Assembly: GCF_035989305.1 (NCBI RefSeq) | Contig: NZ_CP108515.1 | Span: forward strand, 1 to 64,000 | Length of the DNA stretch: 64,000 bases | Source of the DNA: Streptomyces sp. NBC_01233 | GTDB taxonomy: Bacteria; Actinomycetota; Actinomycetes; Streptomycetales; Streptomycetaceae | Reading direction: 5' to 3' | Shown: piece by piece, positions 25,525 to 33,986 of the stretch | How the letters are laid out: each line of letters opens with the position of its first letter | How positions within the stretch are numbered: the stretch's first letter is position 1 | Notes under the pieces: generated by a model | The model's input: only the letters and a program-made list of their open reading frames with translations | The model's database searches: none | What the model was told of the DNA's origin: nothing | Program-made: the position numbers and the translations under genes

Positions 25525-26918
25525 CCCCTGACTGGGGTACCCCCGTCGCCGACCGCTACATTAAGGGGGTTCCAATATTCATGGGCGTCGATACTGATGC
25601 AATGCTGTGTCGCCGCAGGGGTGGCCTCCAAGGGCACCTTCCACAAGGCGTCATGCGCATATTCCGATGACGAGTAAGCGTTCAGATCTATCCCCAGGCG
25701 ATAGGGATTTTCGATTCCCGGATCGTCGTACACCCAGTCGCAGTGATCGACCCACCCCTCTTTCGCGTCGGGGCCTGCGGACCCGTTGGCAGCTCCCCCG
25801 AAAATAAACTTCACTTGATCATTCGTAAGTAGGTTGCACGGGCTGGTGGGGGGCCTGACCCGGGCGTCGGGGACGCGCTTCTGCGGACGGAGCAGCCATG
25901 ATATTCCAGCCGTTATGACGAGCATGACGATAATTAACGTAATTACGACTGCAATCTCCAGGCGGGAGCCCCAGAACCGCGACGGGGTCGATTCCAGGGA
26001 ATTGGTGGACACTGTCTCCTCGATCGGCGACGAGCACACCGTTTCAGCCGTGGACAGTCCCGCCTGCCCAGGCTCCAAGCCAGCCAGCTCTGCCGACTCG
26101 GCCGACGCGTCTGGCGTCAGCGCGATGCCCACCTGCAGCAGGGATTCTGTCTTTATTTGAACGTCTATAGGGTCGCCGGGTATCGGCGTCGTCCAGCGGT
26201 TACGGGTCAGCGCGATGTTGTGTCCGCTGTTGCGGGCTCGCTGCTGCGGCACAGGGCGCCCTTTCGCGACCAGTTCCCTGCGCACATGCTGGAACAGTGC
26301 GCCCATTTCCAGTGGGTCTGGTGCATCGGGCACTCCTTCGGCCAGCGCCCTCAGCAGTTCGCCCGAGAAGGCTGTGAATTCCTCGCCCTCTGGGGACCAG
26401 GCCAGCTTGGTCTCGGACGAAGCAGTCATCACGTACGTGCCCTCGGCGCCAGCTCGATCCGCCACTTCGGCTGATGTGGCCATGTGGCCCTGCAGCGCCA
26501 TTCCGCTGTAGCAGCAGTCCAATATGACCACGCGGCTAGGAGCCGTGCATGTGTCGACCAGTTCATGGCGGAGCAGGCTGTAGGGAATGCTCCGATACAG
26601 CCGCTCGTTGTCGGACTCAGGCAGAGCAAGCAGCAGATCGGCGTCGGGAGACAAGAGTCCGTGGCCTGCGAAGTACACCACAAGACAGTCCGACGCTTGA
26701 GCCGCCGCATCGTGAACCGCGTTCAGTACGGCGTCAACGGAGGAAGGATTGTTCAGCACCACACAACGCTCCGGGTCCAGACCCCAGAGGCCAGGCTCCA
26801 TCAGCAAGGTGGCGAGCTCGCGGACGTTATTTCCCACAGCAGGAAGGTCTGCCAGGTGACGATAGCGGTCGCACCCGATTAAGACCGCACGAGACCTCGC
26901 AGGATCGGGAAGGGTCAT
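25509..26918 (-). CDS. Membrane-anchored caspase-like protease, C-terminus truncated by IS
   Basis: Encodes 469 residues from ATG 26918, overlapping the EACC1 gene stop as ATGA. Residues 8-240 form a C14 caspase-like domain with the catalytic dyad visible: His86 in VVYFAGHGLL and Cys136 in VVILDCCYSGMA. After a linker, residues 321-343 (EIAVVITLIIVMLVITAGIS..) form one membrane helix. A cysteine-containing outer domain follows from Cys361 (CNLLTNDQVKFIFGG, WVDHCDWVYDDPG, ATQHCISIDAHEYWN), reminiscent of DUF3558-type lipoprotein domains. The last codons lie in the IS, so the sensor domain is incomplete. Confidence 0.8.
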   Translation of the reverse strand: MTLPDPARSRAVLIGCDRYRHLADLPAVGNNVRELATLLMEPGLWGLDPERCVVLNNPSSVDAVLNAVHDAAAQASDCLVVYFAGHGLLSPDADLLLALPESDNERLYRSIPYSLLRHELVDTCTAPSRVVILDCCYSGMALQGHMATSAEVADRAGAEGTYVMTASSETKLAWSPEGEEFTAFSGELLRALAEGVPDAPDPLEMGALFQHVRRELVAKGRPVPQQRARNSGHNIALTRNRWTTPIPGDPIDVQIKTESLLQVGIALTPDASAESAELAGLEPGQAGLSTAETVCSSPIEETVSTNSLESTPSRFWGSRLEIAVVITLIIVMLVITAGISWLLRPQKRVPDARVRPPTSPCNLLTNDQVKFIFGGAANGSAGPDAKEGWVDHCDWVYDDPGIENPYRLGIDLNAYSSSEYAHDALWKVPLEATPAATQHCISIDAHEYWNPLNVAVGDGGTPVRGRAPA

Positions 26919-27262
26919 TGATCGCTCTCGGGCTGCAAGAGGTCTACGATCCGCCGAATCGCTTCCTCCGAACCGTCCGTCACCGTGACCGACAGCTCGC
27001 CGACCGTGATCGTGACAGGCGCTGTCGCTCTGCGCCCTTGCCGCCAAGCGGCGTAAGCAACGGCGAAGTTGGCCATGGCGACAGCCTGGCCTATGACCAG
27101 TTCGATGATCTCGACGGCGTTCATGGAGCCGTTGGTCTGCGACGGTGGCAGCAGCCGCACCTCGGCATCGCGGCGCAGTTGGTCGTCTTGGCGCAGCCAG
27201 CGATACAGATCAGTGACCGCTATGCCGCTATCGCCCGATTCGATGCTGACCTGAACCCGCAT
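26915..27262 (-). CDS. EACC1 (effector-associated constant component) protein
   Basis: Encodes 115 residues from ATG 27262 (GTG 27265 is alternative), with GGGGGTG upstream. The layout is that of EACC1: a beta/alpha N-terminus (MRVQVSIESGDSGIAVTDL, YRWLRQDDQLR), a hydrophobic helix (MNAVEIIELVIGQAVAMANF) and a C-terminal strand pair (VTITVGELSVTVTDGSEEAI). In actinobacteria EACC1 proteins accompany caspase, trypsin or other effector proteins in predicted conflict systems and are thought to hold the effector in check or transmit the signal. It is coupled directly to the caspase gene. Confidence 0.75.
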   Translation of the reverse strand: MRVQVSIESGDSGIAVTDLYRWLRQDDQLRRDAEVRLLPPSQTNGSMNAVEIIELVIGQAVAMANFAVAYAAWRQGRRATAPVTITVGELSVTVTDGSEEAIRRIVDLLQPESDQ

Positions 27263-27376
27263 CACACCCCCATATTTCGATGATGCCCATAAGATATAGG
27301 CGCACGATCAATCCAAGGCTCGTCTTCTGATGCCGCCAGCAAATTCGACGGTGCCCGAGGCGTTCACGCAGCGGCG

Positions 27377-27670
27377 CTACTGGTTCTCGGGCTGCTGCGA
27401 GAGCTTGAACAGGGTGTCGGCGAGCGCCTTCTCGGCGGCTTCCTGTGCCTCGGCCTGCTTGCGCAGGGCCTCCATCAGCTCTTCCGGGGTCTGTGCGCTC
27501 ATCGTCTTCTTCTTCGTCGGTGAGGTCGGTCCGGTATCCGGAACGGTCTGGTCAGCGGCTGCGGTTGTCAGCCAGGTGGTGACCACGGCGGCGCCGACGC
27601 CGATGATGCGGTGGAGCGCGGCGTCCAGCACCGCCGTCTGGATCTGTCGCCTGTCACTCCGCACGGACAT
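27377..27670 (-). CDS. Small hypothetical protein, end of coiled-coil operon
   Basis: Encodes 97 residues from ATG 27670, with GAAGGG upstream and only 12 bp after the preceding gene. The N-terminal half has a moderately hydrophobic stretch (HRIIGVGAAVVTTWLTTAAA). The C-terminal half is a charged helix (TPEELMEALRKQAEAQEAAE, KALADTLFKLSQQ). Family unknown. It appears to be the last of three genes with 28618 and 27683. Confidence 0.6.
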   Translation of the reverse strand: MSVRSDRRQIQTAVLDAALHRIIGVGAAVVTTWLTTAAADQTVPDTGPTSPTKKKTMSAQTPEELMEALRKQAEAQEAAEKALADTLFKLSQQPENQ

Positions 27671-27682
27671 TCCGACCCTTCG

Positions 27683-28621
27683 CTACCAGTACCGCAGGTC
27701 CTGGGCCAGCTGCTTGTACCACTCCGCACGCCGCCCCGTACGCCCGGCCGGCTTGTTCCCGAGAGCCACCACGGAGTCCGTGATGCCGTAGGTCAGCCGG
27801 TACAGCAGCACCCCGGTCGCCGCCTCCACCCACTTCTGGGTCCTGGCCGCCGGCGGAACCGATCCGAGGACCGTCGCGAACCACACCGGCGGCAGAGCCC
27901 GCGCGCTGAACGCGTCACTCAGCCGGCTGCGCAGCGCCAGCATCAGCTTCTGCTCGGCCTTCTCCCCCGCCGCGATCACGCCCTGCTTCTCCGCACGGAC
28001 CCTCGCATCGGCGGCTAGGGCCCGCTTCGCCTCCGCCGCCGGATCGGCCTGCCGGTCCAGGTCCTGGCTCAACCGCCGCTCCTGCCCCAGAGCCTGCCCG
28101 AGCTCCGTCACCGCTGCCGCACGCTCGCGGGCAGTACCGGTACCGACCAGCCTTCCTACCGCGTCGATCACCTCCGCACGATGCTCCTGATGCTGAACGA
28201 TCGAAGCCCCGAATCTCTGCACCCGCTGGCGATACGCCGACTGCTCGTACTCACTGAGCAGAGCAGCGCGGGCCTCCCAGCCGAGGCTGACCGCCCGGGC
28301 CAGCTTCCGCTGCTCAGCGGAGAACGAATCCAGATCAGCGCGCTGAGCCCCGCCCGCGGCCAGCAGCTGTCCCTCCAGGAGCCGTACCTGGCCGACCAGC
28401 CGCTTCACCGCCCGATCGGTTTCCCCGACGTGGTCCTGCAGCTCGGTTTCGAGTTCCTCGAGCTTGGTCTCCGCGCTGCTGACATCGCTGCGGATGTCAC
28501 GGAGCTCGTAGCCGAGATCCTCGGTATCGCCGAACTTCCCGCTGAGGCTGCTCAGGTCGCTATCCAGGGAGTCGATCCTGTGGTCCAGGTCCCGGATCTG
28601 GTGGTCGTATTCGCCGGTCAC
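27683..28621 (-). CDS. Large coiled-coil protein
   Basis: Encodes 312 residues from GTG 28621, overlapping the upstream gene stop as GTGA. Residues ~5-100 are a continuous coiled coil (IRDLDHRIDSLDSDLSSLSG, SSAETKLEELETELQDHVGE, TDRAVKRLVGQVRLLEGQLL). The middle is helical and charged. The last ~90 residues contain RALPPVWFATVLGSVPPAAR and GVLLYRLTYGITDSVVALGN, suggesting membrane or partner contact. I recognise no family. Together with the membrane protein encoded just upstream it may form a membrane-tethered complex. Confidence 0.65.
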   Translation of the reverse strand: MTGEYDHQIRDLDHRIDSLDSDLSSLSGKFGDTEDLGYELRDIRSDVSSAETKLEELETELQDHVGETDRAVKRLVGQVRLLEGQLLAAGGAQRADLDSFSAEQRKLARAVSLGWEARAALLSEYEQSAYRQRVQRFGASIVQHQEHRAEVIDAVGRLVGTGTARERAAAVTELGQALGQERRLSQDLDRQADPAAEAKRALAADARVRAEKQGVIAAGEKAEQKLMLALRSRLSDAFSARALPPVWFATVLGSVPPAARTQKWVEAATGVLLYRLTYGITDSVVALGNKPAGRTGRRAEWYKQLAQDLRYW

Positions 28622-29157
28622 AGGGTCCGTCCCTTGGCTGCCTCGGTGCCGTCCGATGCCACACCGATCACGAACCAGCCGGCCAGGATGGCGATGATGA
28701 ACCACGCGGACAGCACGCCCAGACTCGCGAGCGCGACCAGCAGGCACAGCGCGTGCAGAGCGGCCGCGACCTTGACCTGGGTCGCGTGCCGGGCGGCGGT
28801 GACCTTGATCGCGCAGCCTCCCAGGGTGGCCAGCAGATGCGGAACAAGGACCACCAGCCACCACGCCGTGTCCCCCAGGAGGAACACAGCCGCGATCAAG
28901 ACGGCGGACACCGCCGCCTCCGCGCGCCACGACCACCGCACGAACCGCTCGCTACGCTCGCGTTTCGGCTCGGCAAGCCGGGCCGGCAACTGGTTCTCGA
29001 AGTCGATGAGCCGAGCGGCCTCCGCCACCAGCTGCTCGTACTCCGCATCGAACTCGAGGTCGTCCTGGTCCAGCCGGACCACCCGCGCGTGCCGCTCGCT
29101 GAGCGTCCGACGCAAGGCCTGATGTTCTTGGTTCAGCTCGCGCTCCGTATTGCCCAC
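28618..29157 (-). CDS. Four-helix membrane protein with N-terminal coiled coil
   Basis: About 179 residues from GTG 29157, where GAGGGAG lies two bases upstream; an in-frame ATG at 29211 is less likely. Residues 1-70 are a charged helix (ERELNQEHQALRRTLSERHA, YEQLVAEAARLIDFENQLPA). Four hydrophobic segments follow (AAVSAVLIAAVFLLGDTAWW, LVVLVPHLLATLGGCAIKV, VAAALHALCLLVALASLGVL, AWFIIAILAGWFVIGVASD). Its stop overlaps the next gene's start. Function unknown; the layout resembles effector/sensor pairs in small conflict operons, next to the caspase system. Confidence 0.65.
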   Translation of the reverse strand: MGNTERELNQEHQALRRTLSERHARVVRLDQDDLEFDAEYEQLVAEAARLIDFENQLPARLAEPKRERSERFVRWSWRAEAAVSAVLIAAVFLLGDTAWWLVVLVPHLLATLGGCAIKVTAARHATQVKVAAALHALCLLVALASLGVLSAWFIIAILAGWFVIGVASDGTEAAKGRTL

Positions 29158-29905
29158 AGCTCCCTCACCCGCGCTGCCCAGCCCGTCCACCACCGTGATC
29201 GGAGGTCTCAAATCGGACCGAAATTACCGGCCACCGTCACACCCCGCTGGATCTTCCTGAACAGTGGCCGGATCCGGCCGATCACTGTCCACGAATACGC
29301 GTGGGCACCGGACCAGCACTGTTGCGCGAAGGGCTACGCGTCAGCCCGACCACGCGTAGTCCCCTCGAACGCGCCGAGGCGATAGAGCGGGCAGTCGGCC
29401 TCCGGCGGCCGCGGCGAAGATGCGTGGCCCGAACAAGCAGGCAGCCCCGGTCACCCAGCAAGCGCCCGCGCGATGAGCCGGCCGTCAACTGCGGTTGCCT
29501 GCTTCCGCTCATCCGCGCGATGGCGCTGCGCCGAACCGGTGACGTAGGACCCACGGCCGTCACCATCGTCGCCGTCCTGCAGGAGAGCAGCACAAGCCGT
29601 GAGGCATCCCCGGCGGAGCAGGACCTCCTGAACGCCGTGGCCCAGCACTTGGATGAATGGGACAAGAATCCGCACGGTGTAGAGGCCCGGAAGTACGGGA
29701 CAGGCCCGGGGTATCGCAGCCAGGTCCTCAAGACGACGGACCGGCCGACCGTGCTCTCAGTCCGCGGAGGCCCCTTGATCTCCACCAGGCACCCGCTCGG
29801 GCCACCGACCAGGCCAGCGAGGACAGCAACAACTGAGGACCGAGTGCTGCCGATGAAAGCTGCTCCAGTGCTGCCGTTTCCAATGGAAACGGCAGCGGCC
29901 TGCCT
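29158..29905. other. Region of uncertain content with a terminator-like hairpin
   Basis: A plus-strand frame gives a 55-residue protein-like stretch (EASPAEQDLLNAVAQHLDEW, HGVEARKYGTGPGYRSQVLK) from about 29600 to 29760, perhaps the relic of a gene starting at ATG 29521. Nothing else is convincing. CTGCCGTTTCC (29871-29881) pairs with GGAAACGGCAG (29885-29895), a likely terminator between this and the convergent Uma2 gene. Confidence 0.4.
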
Positions 29906-30487
29906 CTAGCCTCGCCGTTTGGGCTGGGTGAGCCCGGCCGGGTCGATCTCGAAGGGGAACGGCGCCTCGACACGGGTCGTGGCACCGGGGAGGGCGATCG
30001 TCTTCTCGACGTACCGGCCTTCGGCGAGCTCGTTGACGATCAGGCGCGGGGCCGGATCGAACTCGAGTCGCCAGTAGTGCTCGATGCCCGCCTCGGCGTA
30101 CAGCATGGGCTTGAACTTGCGGTCCATGGTTTTGTTGCCGGGCGAGACCAGCTCGACGATCAGCTGCACCGCTTCGGCGTCGATGCTGACGCCGTCCTCG
30201 GCGGTCGCGCCGGCGTCGGCGACGACGATGTCCGGCACGACCAGCCCGGACGGCAGGATCACGTTGATTGCCTCCAGCACCTCCACCGGAGCGCCGACGG
30301 CCTGGGCCGCCGCGTCGATCGCAACGTGGAGACGGAAGGACGCCCGCTGGTGACGCAGGCCGGGAGCGGGGGACATCACGAGCGACTCACCAACAAGTTC
30401 GTAGCGGTGCGAACGGTCTTCGGCCAGGGCCAGGACCGCGTCGACGGTCCAGGGCCCGTGGTGCTGGGCAAGGCTGGCAATGCTCAT
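29906..30487 (-). CDS. Uma2-family (DUF820) putative endonuclease
   Basis: Encodes 193 residues, the family's usual size. The PD-(D/E)XK core is visible: HRYELVGESLVMSPAPGLRH (the early E), LPSGLVVPDIVVADAG (the PD motif with D near residue 99), then VQLIVELVSPGNKTMDRKFK (the E...K portion) and YAEAGIEHYWRLEFDP. These are the four blocks that define Uma2. Such proteins are abundant and multicopy in Streptomyces; their DNA target is unknown. Nothing links it functionally to its neighbours. Confidence 0.9.
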   Translation of the reverse strand: MSIASLAQHHGPWTVDAVLALAEDRSHRYELVGESLVMSPAPGLRHQRASFRLHVAIDAAAQAVGAPVEVLEAINVILPSGLVVPDIVVADAGATAEDGVSIDAEAVQLIVELVSPGNKTMDRKFKPMLYAEAGIEHYWRLEFDPAPRLIVNELAEGRYVEKTIALPGATTRVEAPFPFEIDPAGLTQPKRRG

Positions 30488-30780
30488 GTCCCCTTCACCT
30501 CCTCATCGTCTACTTCACCAGTGTGGACCAGGCGCAGGGCTCTCGTCCGCAGTCCCGTGGGAAGACGTAGGCCAGGGCCGCTTCCTCCCGTGTCACGTTG
30601 TCCGCCTCAGCTGCGGGATGACCCGGGTGGTACCGGCACCCTCCGCGCGGGCCCCGGCGCAGAGCAGCGGGCCCGGGGCCTCGGCCTCCCCATCCGGGGA
30701 AGGGCCGGAAAACGCCGTGTCGGTTGAGCCGCTTATGGGGAGATACGAGCGGTCGTAACGGAACGTAGTCAAGGAGTCGC
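30488..30780. other. Intergenic region between Uma2 and a divergent gene
   Basis: No gene seen. It should carry the promoters of the two divergent genes; AAGGAG just before GTG 30781 is the ribosome site of the next gene. Confidence 0.4.
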
Positions 30781-31752
30781 GTGAAGTGGACACAGGCGTT
30801 CGATGAAGCGATGGGGCAACTGAGGGAGACACGCAAACAGCTGGAGCGCCTGGACGACCCGACCGTGGGTCTCCCAGCGTTGCACGGCGAACTCTCCCAG
30901 GCCCGCATGAAGATCCAGGAACTCGTACAGAACGGCGTCACCGGTCTACGCGAGGAAAATCGGGAGCTGCGCCGCCGCCAGGACAAGATGATCGCCGACC
31001 TCCAGGAGGGCCGGGAGGAAGCACGGGAGGAGATACAGCAGCTACGCGCGCTCGCCGACCTCCTTCGCGGCTTCGCCGAAGCCCCGGCTGCCGTCCCGCA
31101 GCAGCCAGACCCACGACAGACTGGCGCAGCCGAGGCCAGCCAGAACGGCGAGGAGGACACCGCCGAACCGCCCAAGTGGCAGACCGCGCGCGAACGTGAG
31201 GACCAGGGGGAGAACATGGAGCAAACCAAGGGCCAGGATCTAAGGAAGCCGACCGGCAACGAGGTGGCGGAGGACGGTCTGAAAGCCGCCATCGAGGCCG
31301 CCTACCGCGGCACGGGCACCAAAAACGCACCTGCGCCCGCCATCTCCGGGCAGACCTCCGCATCGCAGCCCGAGGACCCGAAGGTCGCACACGGCGTCCT
31401 GCTGCTGAAGGCCGCCGGCGTAGCCTCTGCCGAACTCGTCCTGCACCGCGACACCTGGGAGTTCCTCTCCGCTCTGGCCGTCGACCACGGCCACTTCCGT
31501 ACCCCGCCCGCCGTGGAGGACGTCAAAGAGGGCCGCATCCAGGCCGCCCTCTCGGGACGCTCCCTCATCGCCGTGCTGATCGAACTCTGGAACACCCGGA
31601 CCACAGCCACCGTCCTGGAAGCCGACTGGGCACTCGCCACCACCGCCTACAACCGGATTGCCGCCGAACTCGCCGGCGCCACCGGCTCCGGGGAGACCAT
31701 CCGCATCACCCTGGACGACGGACTCGGACACACCGGTATCGCCGAGGACTGA
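30781..31752 (+). CDS. Hypothetical coiled-coil protein
   Basis: Encodes 323 residues from GTG 30781 with AAGGAG upstream. Residues 1-105 are a long coiled coil (FDEAMGQLRETRKQLERLDD, LREENRELRRRQDKMIADLQ, EGREEAREEIQQLRALADLL). A disordered Pro/Gln-rich linker follows (about 110-200). The last ~120 residues form a compact domain (KVAHGVLLLKAAGVASAELV, LHRDTWEFLSALAVDHGHFR, GRSLIAVLIELWNTRTTATV). I recognise no enzyme family. Such coiled-coil proteins are frequent on Streptomyces linear plasmids. A hairpin terminator follows. Confidence 0.7.
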   Translation: MKWTQAFDEAMGQLRETRKQLERLDDPTVGLPALHGELSQARMKIQELVQNGVTGLREENRELRRRQDKMIADLQEGREEAREEIQQLRALADLLRGFAEAPAAVPQQPDPRQTGAAEASQNGEEDTAEPPKWQTAREREDQGENMEQTKGQDLRKPTGNEVAEDGLKAAIEAAYRGTGTKNAPAPAISGQTSASQPEDPKVAHGVLLLKAAGVASAELVLHRDTWEFLSALAVDHGHFRTPPAVEDVKEGRIQAALSGRSLIAVLIELWNTRTTATVLEADWALATTAYNRIAAELAGATGSGETIRITLDDGLGHTGIAED

Positions 31753-31761
31753 CGCCCGGGA

Positions 31762-31785
31762 GAAGGCCCTCGCTGACGGGCCTTC
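31762..31785 (+). terminator. Hairpin terminator
   Basis: GAAGGCCC (31762-31769) pairs with GGGCCTTC (31778-31785) around TCGCTGAC, 9 bases after the stop of the coiled-coil gene. Confidence 0.7.
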
Positions 31786-31922
31786 CAACATCCTCCGGCG
31801 CCCGCTTGACGTTCGGGAACCTGGCCGAACGGGCGGGCCTCACCGTGAAACAGGCCGCGGCCCTGGCTACCAACCTGGTTTCCAAGGACGCGGCCCGTCT
31901 CCCACCCGAGGTAGGACCCGCC

Positions 31923-32723
31923 ATGTTCGAGGCCCCCGCCCCCGCCACCGTGGACCGGATGCTGGCCGCCCAGCGGAACGCCGCCGACCAGTTCGGCCTG
32001 CGCGCCACCGGCCGCCGGGTGTGGGGGTACCGGGGCCGGACCCTGTCGTCGGCCGCCGGCCCGCACTGGCTCCGCGTGGTCTGCGCCGCGGCCGGCACCG
32101 AGGGCGGCACCCTGTGGAACGGCCCGTCCACCTCCCGCACCCTCCCCGCGTCGGTGCCGCGCCCCGACCTGTTCCGCATCCGGGACTGGACCACCGAGGG
32201 CTACGCCTACCGCGCCGAGCTGTACGGCTTCGCCCCGGACCCGATCGTCTCCCCGCGCCCCGTCCTCGATGAGGATCCCGGCCTTCCCGAGGTGTGGTGG
32301 AAGGAGATGACGGCGGCCTTGGGCGCCCTTGCTAGCGTCCCGCCGCCGGCGGCCCGCGAGGCCGTACGGGAGGAGTACCTGCGCCGCGTCATCCCCGAGT
32401 TCACCGGCCACCAGGTCGAGGACGTCACCTGGTCCACCGCCCACGGCGACCTCTCTCAGCAGATGGGTGGGCGCGCCCCCTCCGTGAGGAGCGGGCGCAC
32501 ACAGGACCGGCACCACCACGGCCCTCAGGCCAGTGGTGGGGGGATTCGTCCTCTCGTCTCGGTTCTGGTGAACCGCAGAGCCCCTGTCACAGGGCCCCGC
32601 GGTTCGTGGGCAGGACGTCGGCCGTTGTCAGCGACCGGGGTCTCGCTAGGTGGTGGCCCTTGTCAAAGGGGCCGACCCGCTTGTCAAAGGCGGGGTAGTG
32701 CTAGTGGAGAAGTGGCTCGATGA
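31923..32723 (+). pseudogene. Phosphotransferase-like protein truncated at its catalytic loop
   Basis: ATG 31923 with GAGGTAGGAC upstream gives a frame open to 32723 (266 codons); the frame is also open back to 31806. The first ~180 residues look like an aminoglycoside/choline-kinase-type phosphotransferase N-lobe and hinge region (GLRATGRRVWGYRGRTLSSA, FRIRDWTTEGYAYRAELYGF, EVWWKEMTAALGALASVPPP). It reaches VEDVTWSTAHGDLS, the HGD of the catalytic loop, at about 32455, and then the sequence becomes unrelated Arg/Gly-rich text. The catalytic loop Asn and the DFG-like metal site are missing, so no kinase activity is expected. Confidence 0.6.
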
Positions 32724-32918
32724 GCCGAAGCTCGGAACCGGGTCTCAAGCCGGGACCGAGCAGCCGATCCGGGGTGTCAAGCCCGGTCGGAGAGAAGGGC
32801 CGCGCGAGGCCGAGTGGATTGTCAGTCCGCTCTTCTGGCGCGCGGCCGGTGGCGTCACGTCACCCCGACCCCCTCGAAACCGAAGGCGGAGTCGGCGTGC
32901 CCGAAACCGAGCACGAGG
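32463..32918. other. Scrambled non-coding region after the truncated phosphotransferase
   Basis: No gene recognised. A stem (GAACCGC at 32570-32576 with GCGGTTC at 32599-32605, plus an inner CCCTGT/ACAGGG) resembles a terminator. Short direct repeats of CTTGTCAAAGG type lie near 32660-32690. Confidence 0.4.
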
Positions 32919-33185
32919 TCAGTGCTCACCTGGCGCCTCCTCTACGGCAGCCGGGTGGTCTTGGGCCAGCTGACGAAGGAAACTGGCGTACTTCAGACGA
33001 TTGTTGCGGTGGGGCTGGGTGAGCCCTGCCTCCCACCGTGCGACGGCGACACGCTGGACACCGATGGCCTCAGCGACTTCCGCCTGAGTGAGGCCCCCGG
33101 CGACGCGAAGCTGCTGTCGCACGCGAGGAGGGGGAAGCGTGTCGGCATCCACCAAGGCATCGATTCGACGCATCGGATCCGGCAT
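32919..33185 (-). CDS. Stand-alone HTH protein resembling the Tap N-terminus
   Basis: Encodes 88 residues from ATG 33185, with GGAGG five bases upstream; ATG 33197 lies before that ribosome site. The fold is XRE-type: LPPPRVRQQLRVAGGLTQAE, VAEAIGVQRVAVARWEAGLT, then YASFLRQLAQDHPA. The order LPPP...LR..GLT..E(V)A.A..V.R..V..WE.G, then Y..LL.QLA..YPA, is the same as in residues 15-80 of Tap (16888). It is therefore a Tap-N paralogue without the telomere-binding core. It may be an autonomous regulator of Tap-type operators. Confidence 0.75.
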   Translation of the reverse strand: MPDPMRRIDALVDADTLPPPRVRQQLRVAGGLTQAEVAEAIGVQRVAVARWEAGLTQPHRNNRLKYASFLRQLAQDHPAAVEEAPGEH

Positions 33186-33299
33186 TCCAGCCTCCATCTC
33201 AGGCAGCGTATCGTGAAAAGATACACCACGTGATCTAGATTCGGGATGCGCTGTTGCCGCGAACTGGCTTCTGCAGCTGGCCCGGTAGGGTCCGTGCTC

Positions 33300-33986
33300 A
33301 TGCCCCGCCTCGCACTCTTCGATCTGGACGGCACGCTGGCCGACCGGCAGTCGGCACTCAGCGACGCCGTGACCCGCCTGCGCCGCACCCATGCCCTTAC
33401 TGCGGGCGCGGAGCAATGGCTGCGCACTGAACTGGCCGACCGAGCGAATGTCGCCGACTTCGCCCGACTGCGAGCGACCTTCGCCCTGGAGGTGTCCGCG
33501 GCGCAGCTGTGGCAGGAGTACGTCGGACTTATGGCGGCTGCCAGCTCCTGCCGTCCCGAAGTCCTCGAGGGCCTGGCCCATCTGCGAGCGTCCGGGTGGA
33601 CGGTCGGCATCGTCACCAACGGTGCCAGCGACATCCAGCGCGCGAAACTCACAGCGACTGGCCTCGCTGACCTGGTCGACGGCGTCGCGGTCTCGGGCGA
33701 CCTGGAGATCCGTAAGCCGGAGCCGAAGGTCAGCCTCACGAAGAAGCCCAAGCCCGGCACCACCGGGGCCGGTACGGCTCCGAAGGTGAACCTGCGCAAG
33801 AAGGCCCGCGACGCCGACCGCCTCAACACCGAACTGGCAGGCCGCGCCGCCCTCGTCATCCCCGGCTTCACCGTCACCGCGCAGAACGCCGCGTTCGACG
33901 TCAGCGACCACGAGAGCTACACCGACCCGCACGGCGCCGACGTCACCGCGCTCCTCGCCGCCGCCGTCGCGGGGGTGAGCGAGTGA
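33300..33986 (+). CDS. Chimeric HAD hydrolase fragment fused to an unknown C-terminus
   Basis: About 228 residues from ATG 33300 (an in-frame upstream start at 33246 adds 18 residues). Residues 1-140 are a HAD phosphatase: motif I LALFDLDGTLADR, cap helices, motif II VGIVTNGASD, motif III VSGDLEIRKPEP. Motif IV, the metal-binding DD, should follow but is absent. Instead the frame continues with KVSLTKKPKPGTTGAGTAPK and a different basic/beta domain (VIPGFTVTAQNAAFDVSDHE) ending at 33986. The junction lies at about 33725. Phosphatase activity is unlikely. The gene is coupled (GTGA) to the next one. Confidence 0.65.
   Translation: MPRLALFDLDGTLADRQSALSDAVTRLRRTHALTAGAEQWLRTELADRANVADFARLRATFALEVSAAQLWQEYVGLMAAASSCRPEVLEGLAHLRASGWTVGIVTNGASDIQRAKLTATGLADLVDGVAVSGDLEIRKPEPKVSLTKKPKPGTTGAGTAPKVNLRKKARDADRLNTELAGRAALVIPGFTVTAQNAAFDVSDHESYTDPHGADVTALLAAAVAGVSE

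Noticed and set aside
25509..27047. Caspase start at 27047
   Set aside because: The first 43 residues would lie within the EACC1 gene on the same strand; ATG 26918 overlaps the EACC1 stop and begins at the natural caspase start.
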